Part shown: in pieces, positions 8,041 to 16,800 of the stretch | How the letters are laid out: the number at the start of each line of letters is the position of its first letter | How positions within the stretch are numbered: position 1 is the first letter of the stretch | Assembly: GCA_026712925.1 (NCBI GenBank) | Contig: JAPOPJ010000271.1 | Span: forward strand, 1-38,390 | Reading direction: 5' to 3' | From: Nitrososphaerota archaeon | Lineage (GTDB): Archaea > Thermoproteota > Nitrososphaeria > Nitrososphaerales > Nitrosopumilaceae | Length of the DNA stretch: 38,390 nt | Program-made: the position numbers and the translations under genes | Notes under the pieces: generated by a model | Told to the model about the DNA's origin: nothing | Database searches by the model: none | What the model saw: the letters and a program-made list of their open reading frames with translations, nothing else

Positions 8041-8857
8041 TTCTACCATTATGATTGCCGCAAGTATTTACAACACTCGTGATAAGACAGGCTTGGTAGA
8101 AAATAGATCAGATGCAACAGATCTGATTAACGAATTAAAAAAACACGTAAATGAAAAAATAGGAATAACAACGCAAACACTATATGCTGAGTCTATGAAT
8201 GCAGTTGAAAAAGGAATAAATGATGCCATGCCTAAAACATTATCTAATTTTGACAGAGTGAAAACTCTACGACAGTCAATAAATGTATGTGAAGATGAAG
8301 TTTATAGACTTTCCAAGTACTTGTATCAATATACCTCTGAATATCTAAAAGGGAAAGAACTACAAGACGCAAAAGATGAAATTGAAAAACTGTCAAAATA
8401 CATCAAAGTAAGACATGAAACAGTGTACAAAGATGAGAATAGTCAACGTAAGGAAGCTGAGCGTAGAGCCAATCTTGAAATCAAACAACAACAGAATAAA
8501 CAATTGTGGTATGTTCTTTTTAAAAAGTATCTAGAACAGATACGGATAGAATCAAAACAAGTTAAAAAATTTGTGAGTAAAGAACCAAATGCTAAAAAAT
8601 TTGACAGTAAAAAATCAAAAGATGGAAATTCAGGAGACAAACGCATACTGGCAGAATCTGCCGCAATCAAACACAAACATGAGAAAAACAAAGAACCCAT
8701 CGATTTTTACATTGCATCGTATGATACTGGATTTTTCTCAGCGCAAATAGTAAATGGTAAGAAATCAGATGTAGTGACAAAAGAAATAAAGAAAAGATTT
8801 GGAATAGTTTGTGAACACCCAAGAGAAATTATACGACAGTGTTTTTCTGATAGATAA
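8018..8857 (+). CDS. PIN-like nuclease with long helical insert, copy 1
   Basis: PIN domains are Mg-dependent RNases common as VapC-type toxins. The pattern fits: an N-terminal strand with the first acid (KILLDSTI, D8), an acidic residue after the second strand (TQTLYAES, E58), then near the C-terminus GDKRILAES (D207) and FYIASYDTGFF (D236), followed by 'RFGIVCEHPREI'. Between E58 and D207 lies a charged, coiled-coil-like insert of ~140 residues, making the protein 279 aa instead of the usual ~130-150. ATG 8018 is preferred to GTG 8012. It overlaps its partner gene by 23 nt. The PIN call is by motif and needs structure prediction to confirm. Confidence 0.7.
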   Translation: MRLKILLDSTIMIAASIYNTRDKTGLVENRSDATDLINELKKHVNEKIGITTQTLYAESMNAVEKGINDAMPKTLSNFDRVKTLRQSINVCEDEVYRLSKYLYQYTSEYLKGKELQDAKDEIEKLSKYIKVRHETVYKDENSQRKEAERRANLEIKQQQNKQLWYVLFKKYLEQIRIESKQVKKFVSKEPNAKKFDSKKSKDGNSGDKRILAESAAIKHKHEKNKEPIDFYIASYDTGFFSAQIVNGKKSDVVTKEIKKRFGIVCEHPREIIRQCFSDR

Positions 8858-8934
8858 AATTAGTTTGAAAATAAGATTACAGTCTAATTAAAATAAGAAC
8901 TATCATTCTAAATTAATTTAATTATGAATTATTT

Positions 8935-9106
8935 GGTATTTTTTTGCCAAACTGTAACAAGACAAGCGTAACCAACAACTCCCACACTCCAAAACCCATT
9001 CTAGTGATGCTGGGTAATCCTAAATGTCTAAAATATGTTATAAAAGACAGACATGTCAAGGTCAGAGAGTCAGATTAACAAAAGCCTCGAATTTGCAGAA
9101 GGATCC
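8935..9106 (+). repeat. Dispersed element copy D, upstream of PIN module 2
   Basis: The segment beginning CAAAACCCATTCTAG near 8992 aligns with CAAAACCCATTTTGA at 31476-31490. Similarity continues through 'AATCCTAAATGTCTAAAAT' to the right end CTCGAATTTGCAGAAGG, which matches the right terminal repeat at 31571. The left end is decayed. A T-run at the start (TATTTTTTTG) may terminate module 1. Confidence 0.6.
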
Positions 9107-9148
9107 TTTTTTCATGAAATTAATATACATCCTTATGTTAGAATTAGC

Positions 9149-9685
9149 ATGTCATCAATCACATTACTAGATGAAATTACAAATAGAATAAACACCATGA
9201 ATGCAGAGAATGTAATAGATGTCACTATATGTAATAGTCTAACCGAGTTAAAAGAAAAAATGATTGAAATTAAAAAAATGTGGTTAAAAATCAATCATGA
9301 AAACAATTTTGGTTTCTTTCGTGCAGTAGGAGCTGTGGAATTACTTCTTGAACAAATGATGGAACGGTTTCAAATCGAAGTAAAATATGATGATTTACAA
9401 ATTGTACAGGACTCGTCTGAGGTGATTCCACTTGCGCGTGAAATCATTCAACTTGTAGAACAGTATAATCCAGATGATAAACTAGCTGAACAAATATCAG
9501 AAAAAAGACTTCAATTACGCGACTTGGTAGAGGAAAAAAACTTGTTAGAGTCTGATGAGCGAAATCTGCGCGACGTGGATAAAAATACGCTCGATAAAAT
9601 ATTTTGTAAAATGTTAAAAAATATGGACGTTTCACTAAAAGTTCCTTCAAATGTGAGTATTGATGAAATTAAAAATACTTCTTGA
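9149..9685 (+). CDS. Helical partner of PIN-like nuclease, copy 2
   Basis: Paralogue of the gene at 7504, with near-identical N-terminus (MSSITLLDEITNRINTMNAE) and the same core 'GAVELLLEQMMERFQIE'. The C-terminal third is the most changed ('NTLDKIFCKMLKNMDVSLKVP'). ATG 9149 is chosen because TTAATATAC lies about 25 bp upstream. The longer frame from 9053 begins inside the dispersed element and only ~10 bp after a TATA-like motif, too close to be a start. The gene is intact although its PIN partner is broken, which is a hint that the partner may have a use on its own or that the break is recent. Confidence 0.72.
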   Translation: MSSITLLDEITNRINTMNAENVIDVTICNSLTELKEKMIEIKKMWLKINHENNFGFFRAVGAVELLLEQMMERFQIEVKYDDLQIVQDSSEVIPLAREIIQLVEQYNPDDKLAEQISEKRLQLRDLVEEKNLLESDERNLRDVDKNTLDKIFCKMLKNMDVSLKVPSNVSIDEIKNTS

Positions 9686-10640
9686 TTCCACCATTATTAT
9701 CGCCGCAAGTATTAACAACACTAATGAAATGACAGGCATGGTAGGAGGTAGCTCAGATGCAACAGACCTCATTAATGAATTAAGAACACGTAAAAATGAA
9801 AAAATAGGAATAACAACTCAAACACTGTATGTTGAGTCTATAAATGCAATGGAAAAAGGAATAAAAGATGCCATACATAAAATCCTTCTAAAAAGATTAA
9901 AAGATAGATCTAATGAAAACGTTAAAAAAGAAATAATTGAGCCCATATGGGAAATTCTTAAAAAAAAATTAAAAGAAAAAGATAATGAAAACGTAAATAA
10001 AATAATAAATTATGCGATAATTGAAGCATTATTTGATAATGATATTGCAAAATCACTAGATCATGTAGTAAATATGTGTGAAAAGGAAGTAAAGATACTT
10101 TTCAGGGCCTTGTTTCAATACACTTCCCAAGAACTAAATGGGAGAAACTACAAGATGCAGAAGTTAAATTAAAAAACTGTCAATGTACATCAAGGCAAGA
10201 TATGAAACAGTGCATAAAGATGGTGATAAACAACGTAAGGAAGCTGAGCGTCGAGCCAATCTTGAAATCAAAGAACAACTGAATAGACAATTATGGGGAG
10301 ATCTTTTTAAAAATGTTTGGAACAAGTGTGGATAGAATCAAGACAAGTTAAAAAATTTATGAGTAAAGAACCAAATGCTAAAAAGTTAGACGGTAAAAAA
10401 TCAAAGTGTGAAAATTCTGGAGATAAACGCATACTGGTAGAATCCGCGGCAATCAAATCCAAACATGCGAAAAACAAAGAATCCATTAATTTTTACATTG
10501 AATCATCTGATACTGGATTTTTCTCACCACAAATAGTAAATGGCAAGAAATCATATGTAGTTACAAAAGAAAAAAAGGAAAGGTTTAATATAATTTATGA
10601 TGATCAAAAAGAAATCATACGACAGTGTTTTTCTCATTGA
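9663..10640 (+). pseudogene. PIN-like nuclease, copy 2, frameshifted
   Basis: Compared with copies 1 and 3, this copy has three apparent single-base losses near 10146, 10168 and 10310. They cause a stop at 10170-10172 and split the gene into an N-terminal piece (9663-10172) and a C-terminal piece (10317-10640). The C-terminal piece, still with GDKRIL and SSDTGFF, is back in the original frame after three losses. It also carries extra coding sequence of about 40 residues made of two similar blocks containing 'NENV(K/N)K', a local duplication. The first PIN acid (LLDSTI) is intact. Sequencing error is unlikely to explain three separate losses plus an insertion, but raw reads were not seen. Confidence 0.7.
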
Positions 10641-10724
10641 TATGATTGATTTGAAAATAACATTACAGTCTAATTAAAATAAGAACTATCATTCTAATTA
10701 AATTCATTACAAATTATTGAATAT

Positions 10725-10889
10725 TTTTTTGCCATACTGTAACAAAGCAATAGCAACCAACTACCCCCACATCACAAAATGCATTTTAGAGATGATGTGT
10801 AATCATAAGTGCCTAAAATTTGTCATAAAAGACAGACATGTTAAGGTCAAAGAGCCAGATTAACAAAAGCAAAGAGTTGTGGAAGAATC
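10725..10889 (+). repeat. Dispersed element copy E, upstream of PIN module 3
   Basis: Close to copy D throughout ('CATACTGTAACAA', 'CAACTACCCCCACATCACAAAATGCATT', then CATAAAAGACAGACATG) and ending AAAGAGTTGTGGAAGAATC, the decayed right terminal repeat. Compared with copy D it lacks one base near the 3' end, which breaks the frame that in copy D could be read from 9053. It starts with a T-run likely to terminate module 2. Confidence 0.55.
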
Positions 10890-10932
10890 TTTTTTTCATG
10901 CAATTAATATACTACCTAATGCTAGAATTACC

Positions 10933-11469
10933 ATGTCATCAATAACATTACTAGATGAAATTACAGATAGAATAAACACAATGGATACTGAGGGCATGAT
11001 AGATGCCACAATATGTAATAGTCTAACCAAGTTAATCGAAAAAATGATAAAAATTAAAAAAAAGTGGTTAACAGTCAATCATGAAAATAATTTTGATTTC
11101 TTTTGTGCAGTAGGAGCTGTGGAATTACTTCTTGAGCAAATGATAGAGCGGTTTCAAATTGAAGCAAAATACAATAATTTGCAAATTGTATTGGACTCTT
11201 CAGATGTGATTCCGTTGGCACGTGAGATCATTCAAATTGCAGAACAGTATAATCCAGATGATGATCTAGCTGAGCATATATCAGAAAAAAGACTTCAATT
11301 ACGCGACTTGGCAAGGGAGAAAAATTTGTTAGAACCTGTTGAGCGAAATTTGCGTGATATTGACAAAAAATTTCTTGGAGAGGTATTTGACAAAATGTTG
11401 GAAAATATTGGAGCACCAAGAGAAATACCTACAAATGTGAGTGTTAATGAGGTTAAAAATACTTCTTGA
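10933..11469 (+). CDS. Helical partner of PIN-like nuclease, copy 3
   Basis: Paralogue of the genes at 7504 and 9149, with the same helical core and a C-terminal end nearly identical to copy 1 (EPVERNLRDIDKKFLGEVFD). ATG 10933 has TTAATATAC about 26 bp upstream. A GTG at 10879 would add 18 residues, but in exactly this stretch copy 3 differs from copy 1 by several replacement changes in a row and no silent ones, as expected for noncoding DNA. It overlaps the PIN gene by 23 nt. Confidence 0.73.
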   Translation: MSSITLLDEITDRINTMDTEGMIDATICNSLTKLIEKMIKIKKKWLTVNHENNFDFFCAVGAVELLLEQMIERFQIEAKYNNLQIVLDSSDVIPLAREIIQIAEQYNPDDDLAEHISEKRLQLRDLAREKNLLEPVERNLRDIDKKFLGEVFDKMLENIGAPREIPTNVSVNEVKNTS

Positions 11470-12286
11470 TTCCACCATTATTATCGCCGCAAGTATTTAC
11501 AACACTCGTGAAAAGACAGGCTTGGTAGAAAATAGATCAGGTGCAACAGACCTCATTAATGAATTAATAAAACATGTAAATGAAAAAATAGGAATAACAA
11601 CGCAAACACTATATGCTGAGTCTATGAATGGATTGAAAAAAGGTATAAAAAATGCCATGCCTAAAACATTATCTGCATATGATGAAACAAATACTCTAGA
11701 ACGTTCAATAAATGTATGTGAGGATGAAGTATATAGACTTTCCATGTACTTGTTTCAATATACCTCTGAATATCTAAAAGGGAAAGAACTACAAGACGCA
11801 AAAGTTGAAATTGAAAAACTATCAAAATATATCAAAGTAAGACATGAAACTATGTACAAAGATGATGATAGTCAACGTAAGGAAGCTGAGCGTAGAACCA
11901 AGATTGAAATCAAACAACAACAGAATAAAGGATCATGGAAAGTTATTTTTGAAAAGTATCGAGAACAAGTACGAATAGAATCAAAACAAGTTAAAAAATT
12001 TATGAGTAAAGAACCAAATGCTAAAAAGTTAGATGGTAAAAAATCAAATGATGGAAATTCAGGAGACAAACGCATACTAACAGAATCTGCAGCAATCAAA
12101 TACAAGCTTGAGAAAAACAAAGAACCAATTGATTTTTACATTGCATCGTATGATACTGGGTTTTTCTCACCACAATTAGTAAATGGTAAAAAATCAGATG
12201 TGGTGACAAAAGAAATAAAGAAACGATTCGGAATAATTTGTGACCACCCAGGAGAAATTATACGACAGTGTTTTTCTGATAGATAA
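11447..12286 (+). CDS. PIN-like nuclease with long helical insert, copy 3
   Basis: Intact paralogue of copy 1 (279 aa) with all four candidate acidic positions: LLDSTI, TLYAES, GDKRILTES and YDTGFFS. Most differences from copy 1 lie in the helical insert ('MPKTLSAYDETNTLERS'). Retention of the acids in two of three copies suggests that catalytic function has been maintained. The ATG at 11447 is preferred over GTG 11441. The 3' flank, ending in a T-rich stretch near 12366, is shared with the other modules. Confidence 0.7.
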   Translation: MRLKILLDSTIIIAASIYNTREKTGLVENRSGATDLINELIKHVNEKIGITTQTLYAESMNGLKKGIKNAMPKTLSAYDETNTLERSINVCEDEVYRLSMYLFQYTSEYLKGKELQDAKVEIEKLSKYIKVRHETMYKDDDSQRKEAERRTKIEIKQQQNKGSWKVIFEKYREQVRIESKQVKKFMSKEPNAKKLDGKKSNDGNSGDKRILTESAAIKYKLEKNKEPIDFYIASYDTGFFSPQLVNGKKSDVVTKEIKKRFGIICDHPGEIIRQCFSDR

Positions 12287-12521
12287 GATTAATTTGAAAA
12301 TAAGATTACAATCCAGGTAAATAGGAATTACCCATTCTAAATTAAATTATAACAAATTATTGGGTATTTTTTATCATACTGTATGCCTTTCTCAAATACC
12401 CACATATATTTTGCAATGAAATTATTGTAATCTATTTTCTTTTATTTTCAACATTTACTTTAGCCATACCTTGAGTAAACATGACAAACATTATTCTTTT
12501 TCATTATAAGTAGATTAGATG

Positions 12522-12962
12522 TTAGTTTGCCTCCACATTCTCCTTTAGCAGGTTATCTCTTACCAGAATTGGAATCTTGTAAAATGTAGCAAGTGCCAGA
12601 GCATCTGATGCCCTATAACTTCTCAGCACCATATCTTTTTTTCCAGTAAAGTATAGATTTGCCCGGAGTACCTCACCACTTTCATATATTTTCACCTTTA
12701 CAAGAACGAGTTCATTTTCCTCACATATCTCACTGATCATCTTGTATATTGATGAGTGGCCATCATGGTTTGCATCTGAAAATGAGGATATGTGTTTTGC
12801 AACCTCGCCTGAGAATGCCCGAATATAAAACTCCCGCCCGTCAGCAGACTTTAGAATCACTATCCCCTCCACTGCGTGTGGATCCACAAACCCAACATGG
12901 TCAATACGGACTGACTCGTAACCTGAATCCTGGGCTTGATCTATATCCATAAGCGTATGCAT
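12522..12962 (-). CDS. DUF151 / bifunctional nuclease family protein
   Basis: The 146-residue protein has the DUF151 layout: 'EGIVILKSADGREFYIRAFSGEVAKHI' (family: LP..IG..EA..I), a middle helix 'SSIYKMISEI', strands 'ELVLVKVKIYESGEVLRANLYF' and the signature C-terminal 'RASDALALATFYKIPILV' (family: RpSDAiaLA...PI.v). A plant member has RNase and DNase activity, but the function in archaea is not established. A TATA box TTTATAAAC about 24 bp upstream of the ATG supports a leaderless start. It is a single gene with no operon partner. Confidence 0.85.
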   Translation of the reverse strand: MHTLMDIDQAQDSGYESVRIDHVGFVDPHAVEGIVILKSADGREFYIRAFSGEVAKHISSFSDANHDGHSSIYKMISEICEENELVLVKVKIYESGEVLRANLYFTGKKDMVLRSYRASDALALATFYKIPILVRDNLLKENVEAN

Positions 12963-13146
12963 GACATTTCTAAGCGATGTTTATAAAGATAAGTTACCAT
13001 ACCCTCACTTTCAGGTATGATAATATGGCATTCTACACTTGTGTAATAATCTACCTTTTCAGACCAGTTTTTTCTAGTCACAAAAAATCATACTATACAT
13101 GCCACCAACCCCAAATTATTTAAAATGAGCCACAATGAAATGTTTA

Positions 13147-14961
13147 ATGTCTACAAACCCCGAAAAGTCAATCTCGTACATACTCTCAAAACCAGTCTCA
13201 ACATACATGAACAATGACGTACTCACACTAGATCAAGACACATTAACTAGAGATGCTGTAAGAACGCTACAACATTATGACTCTGATGATATTGTTGTTG
13301 TTGACAAAAACAAGATAGCAGTAGGCATTGTTACAGATGAAGACATACTAGAAAAGGTAAGCGATGCCACAGTAAATGCCGAGGCCACACGGCTCAGAGA
13401 TGTCATGACCAAACCAGTGATTACAGTTTATGAGAAAACAACACTGCAAGAAGCATTGCATCTAATGCGAGATAACCGCATCAAAAAGCTGCCCGTACTA
13501 TCAAAGAAAAACTTTGTAGTAGGCATGATATTTCAAAAAAAGATATCAGATGTGATAAAGGAAGCCACTGTCATTACTCCCAGACTCCTCAGCCCCCCGG
13601 TAAAGGCAGTTCTAGGCAACCTAGGTTTTGTGCTCCAATTTGCAGGCGTTTTGCTACTAGCACCAGCACTCTTGTCAACTATACTAGGAGAGACCATCAC
13701 AGCTACTGGAATTTATCTTACCATGGTATTATTACTTGTCACTGGATTTTTTCTAAACTCGTACGGTGAAAAGGCCGCCCTTAATTTACAACAGGCATCC
13801 ATATTGGTATTTGCAAGCTTGTTTCTTCTTTCATTGTTTGGAACTATCCCATATCTGTATGTAGCCCCGGCAGACTCTACAGGAATTGAAGTATTTGCAA
13901 ATGCATTTTTTTCAAGTGCAGCAGGATTCACCACAGGTGGAATCTCACTGTATGATGAACCAGAAAACCTACCGCAAAGTTTCACATTTTACAGAAGCTT
14001 TACACAGCTTGTAGGGGGCATGAGTTTCATTTATTTGGTCATGACTGCATTTTATCCAGAATCAAAGTTACAGTCAATGAGGGGATTCATCTCTGGGAAG
14101 ACGCTCCACATGAAGGAGCTCTTTGGAACCATTACCATAATTTTTACGGTATATATTGTGATTGTAGCAGTGTTGTTATTCTTCCTTGGTGAGAGAAACA
14201 TGATAGATAACATCTCCCTCTCAATGAGTACGCTTGCTACTGGTGGCTTTACCCCTACATCGACAATTTTAGACGGACTAGAGTGGAGAGAACATCTTGT
14301 CTTGATGGGAGCCATGATTCTAGGTGCATTACCATTTACATTTCATTATGCATTTGTCAGAAAAAAATTCCTCTCACCCAAGCTTGGAAATGAAGTTCTG
14401 GTGTACTTTTCAATTCTTGTCTTTGCCACACTCTTGTTTGTTTGGTTAAGTGGACTAGACTTGTTAGAGGGTGCGTTTTATTCCATATCTGCAAGCACTA
14501 CTGCCGGACTCCAGTATGAGAATTTATCAGGATTAGACTCTGCCGCACGTGTTGTTTTGATAATATTGATGTTTGTTGGAGGATGTGGATTTTCAACTGC
14601 TGGTGGATTCAAGGTGTTTAGATTATTCCATCTCAAGGACTGTAGAAAAATATTCAAATCCGCATCAAGGAAAAGCCTCGACATTCGAGATAGAAATGAG
14701 ATAATAACAACGATACTCATCATAAGCTTATTTCCAGCAATTGCGGCAATTACAGCAGGGCAGTTAGCAGTAACAGAGAATGCAAGTTATGAGGATGCGT
14801 TTTTTGAATCAGTTGGAGTGATTACCACCGGTGGGCTATCCTCAGGCGTAATTGACTTTGAGACAGACCCGGCAACAAAGATTGTGCTTAGCTTTTTGAT
14901 GATCTTTGGAAGGCTAGAGATTATTGCCATAATCTACATATTTGTACCCAAACTGATATGA
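13147..14961 (+). CDS. trkH: CBS-pair / TrkH fusion, potassium uptake subunit
   Basis: Residues ~10-140 are two CBS motifs ('VSTYMNNDVLTLDQDT', 'VGIVTDEDILEKV', 'VMTKPVITVYEKTTLQEAL', 'VVGMIFQKKISDV'). The rest is a TrkH/KtrB transporter with four pore loops: 'SSAAGFTTGG', 'STLATGGFTP', 'SASTTAGLQY' and 'SVGVITTGGL', plus 'GGCGFSTAGGFKVFR'. TrkH moves K+ (or Na+) across the membrane, normally gated by a separate TrkA. Here a nucleotide-binding CBS pair is fused to the N-terminus and no trkA is adjacent, suggesting direct gating by adenine nucleotides. ATG 13147 is chosen because TTATTTAAAA is centred 26 bp upstream; ATG 13135 is the alternative. Confidence 0.9.
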   Translation: MSTNPEKSISYILSKPVSTYMNNDVLTLDQDTLTRDAVRTLQHYDSDDIVVVDKNKIAVGIVTDEDILEKVSDATVNAEATRLRDVMTKPVITVYEKTTLQEALHLMRDNRIKKLPVLSKKNFVVGMIFQKKISDVIKEATVITPRLLSPPVKAVLGNLGFVLQFAGVLLLAPALLSTILGETITATGIYLTMVLLLVTGFFLNSYGEKAALNLQQASILVFASLFLLSLFGTIPYLYVAPADSTGIEVFANAFFSSAAGFTTGGISLYDEPENLPQSFTFYRSFTQLVGGMSFIYLVMTAFYPESKLQSMRGFISGKTLHMKELFGTITIIFTVYIVIVAVLLFFLGERNMIDNISLSMSTLATGGFTPTSTILDGLEWREHLVLMGAMILGALPFTFHYAFVRKKFLSPKLGNEVLVYFSILVFATLLFVWLSGLDLLEGAFYSISASTTAGLQYENLSGLDSAARVVLIILMFVGGCGFSTAGGFKVFRLFHLKDCRKIFKSASRKSLDIRDRNEIITTILIISLFPAIAAITAGQLAVTENASYEDAFFESVGVITTGGLSSGVIDFETDPATKIVLSFLMIFGRLEIIAIIYIFVPKLI

Positions 14962-15140
14962 TAGATTGTGTAAATCATAGAATGTTAAATAGTACAATTC
15001 CTCGCAAGTGCGTATTTTATGCCTAAAATCAAATTTTGTAAATCACAAAAATCAAGATAAGCATACCATTTACAACATGGTGCTGTAGTGTTTGGCAGTC
15101 TGTTAAGTTGTATTTGATAGTATGTGTTTTAGTCTGTTTG

Positions 15141-15205
15141 TTAGTATGATTGCTAGTATGATTGTTAGTATGATTGCTAGTATGATTGCTAGTATGATTG
15201 CTAGT
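15141..15205. repeat. 12-bp minisatellite, 5 copies
   Basis: Five head-to-tail units of YTAGTATGATTG, directly upstream of the gene at 15246. It lies between the trkH end and a TATA-like box and so could affect promoter spacing. Open frames through it on either strand are by-products of its period. Confidence 0.9.
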
Positions 15206-15245
15206 CCATAGGATAAGATTTATTGTTGATGCGATAATGTACGCC

Positions 15246-16097
15246 ATGACCGGCTCTACTGGGCGCGTCGCAGCCATTCCTGCAGGACAAGGCCGTAAAG
15301 GTAAGGGGATGATCATCCTAGGACTTGCAAGCATTGCAATGCTGTTTGTGGTGTACTCTAGGTATCAAGACTCAGAGCTGCTCACACCAAATGCCATAGA
15401 TATAATCCAGAGACTGGCATACGGTTTTTACATTGCACTTTTAGCATCATTTGGTGCCATATCATACGGATTATACATATACCACAAAGACAAGGCTAGA
15501 AATGCCAAAAGGGATATCGCATCTGTGATTGCGCTTGCAACGTGGAATCCCAAGTCTCGTAAAATATTTGTAATTACATTTGTAGGGTATGGTTTGTTTT
15601 TCTCTCTTGCATCAGGTACTTTGGTGTATCAGCCAGAAGTGAATTTTGCAATCCACTATGGTGCAGATATACCATCAGGGTTTGTTGCACCATGTTGTGG
15701 TGAGTTAGGATATATGCCAAAGATTATCATATATCTAACAGAGCACATAGGATTACAGATAGTTCCAATAAATCTAGTGCTTCAAGTTACAGTATCATAT
15801 TTGGTTGCGCTAAATGTTTCACTTGCCGCAAGTGCATATGGAATCTCCAAAAAAGATAAAGGTATAGGCACGGTTGGTGCAATAACAGGACTATTCATTG
15901 CATGTCCCACATGCGCAGGTACATTCTCATCATTAATTATTGGAACAGCAAGTGCCATAGCACTTACTGCCACCCTAGTACAACTCCAAACTGCATTTAT
16001 CGGCATTTCAATTCCAGTGCTTCTTGCCGCAACACTCATCATGGCAAAAAAGTTACAAAACCCTGATGGTAGCTGCAAGATAGACCATACCACATAA
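15246..16097 (+). CDS. Polytopic membrane protein with CC and CPTC motifs
   Basis: Family not recognised with certainty. About six to seven hydrophobic segments are visible: two near the N-terminus ('GMIILGLASIAMLFVVY', 'GFYIALLASFGAISYGLYIY'), then 'KIFVITFVGYGLFFSLASG' and at least three more. Two cysteine motifs stand out: 'FVAPCCGELGYMP' in a loop and 'ACPTCAGTFSS' at the edge of a helix. Paired cysteines in such places can bind metal or do redox chemistry. It ends in 'GSCKIDHTT'. ATG 15246 is preferred, with AGATTTATTG about 26 bp upstream; ATG 15237 or a TTG at 15198 inside the minisatellite are alternatives. Confidence 0.75.
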   Translation: MTGSTGRVAAIPAGQGRKGKGMIILGLASIAMLFVVYSRYQDSELLTPNAIDIIQRLAYGFYIALLASFGAISYGLYIYHKDKARNAKRDIASVIALATWNPKSRKIFVITFVGYGLFFSLASGTLVYQPEVNFAIHYGADIPSGFVAPCCGELGYMPKIIIYLTEHIGLQIVPINLVLQVTVSYLVALNVSLAASAYGISKKDKGIGTVGAITGLFIACPTCAGTFSSLIIGTASAIALTATLVQLQTAFIGISIPVLLAATLIMAKKLQNPDGSCKIDHTT

Positions 16098-16800
16098 TAT
16101 GATATAATGGTATAATGATATAATGAACCGGTCACTACCAGAAAACACTATCGGGTATCAGCAGAATGTGGCATCTTTTTCACCAAACTTTGGTTTTTAA
16201 AATATCAAAGTCTTACCAATACCAGATTTTCCAGAGATGTGTTATTAGATTATATGACTAGATGAGATAACCTTTTAGATTATTTTACATTTCATGATAT
16301 AGGATTTGTTTTGGTTTTGAGATAGAACAGATTGAGTTCCTAAAATGATATAATGGTGAATTTATAGTGTGTAACTTTCTGACATCCTAGATTGTTTGAA
16401 ATGCATTAATTCCTATATGTAAAGGGATTCTAGCCACAAACCCAGCAAGATGTGCTAGATTAATCATTCCAGTATTACAAAATTTAGAGGTATTACTCGC
16501 AAACCACTCCCAACACACACAATATCACTCCCAGATACACTCCAAAATACACACTCCAAAATACACTCCCAACACACACAATATCACTCCCAGATACACA
16601 CTTCCATGCATACACTCCCAGGATACACACTACAGACAAAAAGCATAGCATACAGGATACCATTTCCCAAAGTCATGACTTTACAGGCATGTGCTGAACA
16701 CATGACGCTGTAATGTGTGGCTATGACACAGTTCTACAATGTACAGCTACGAGGTCAACTTGTAAATCTAAATATATCACAGTACACGTTATTTCCACAA
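16098..16800. other. Intergenic stretch with direct repeats, no gene recognised
   Basis: About 700 bp with no supported gene. The right half (16500-16640) is low complexity, rich in ACTCCCA and ATACAC words, and contains the 36-bp direct repeat at 16504 and 16564. A frame upstream of the kinase start (from 16717) is open but has no promoter. Confidence 0.55.
16504..16599. repeat. 36-bp direct repeat, two copies 60 bp apart
   Basis: The same 36 bases, starting CACTCCCAACACACAC and ending CCCAGATACAC, occur at 16504-16539 and 16564-16599. Between them lies related low-complexity sequence (CTCCAAAATACACA twice). This looks like local duplication. Confidence 0.85.

Larger units (their letters stand above)
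7249..12400 (+). repeat. Tandem triplication of a two-gene PIN module
   Basis: Three units of about 1.6-1.8 kb lie head to tail. Each contains a dispersed-repeat element, a helical partner gene, an overlapping PIN-like gene and about 100 bp of conserved 3' flank ending in a T-run. Proteins of the three copies are clearly paralogous, with long identical stretches. Unit spacing is 1,788 bp between copies 2 and 3 and about 1,636 bp from copy 3 to the decayed end. The difference comes mainly from an extra segment in copy 2. Confidence 0.9.

Noticed and set aside
9053-9148. 32-residue N-terminal extension of the copy-2 partner gene
   Set aside because: It lies within the dispersed element, ~10 bp after a TATA-like motif, and the matching frame is broken in copy 3.
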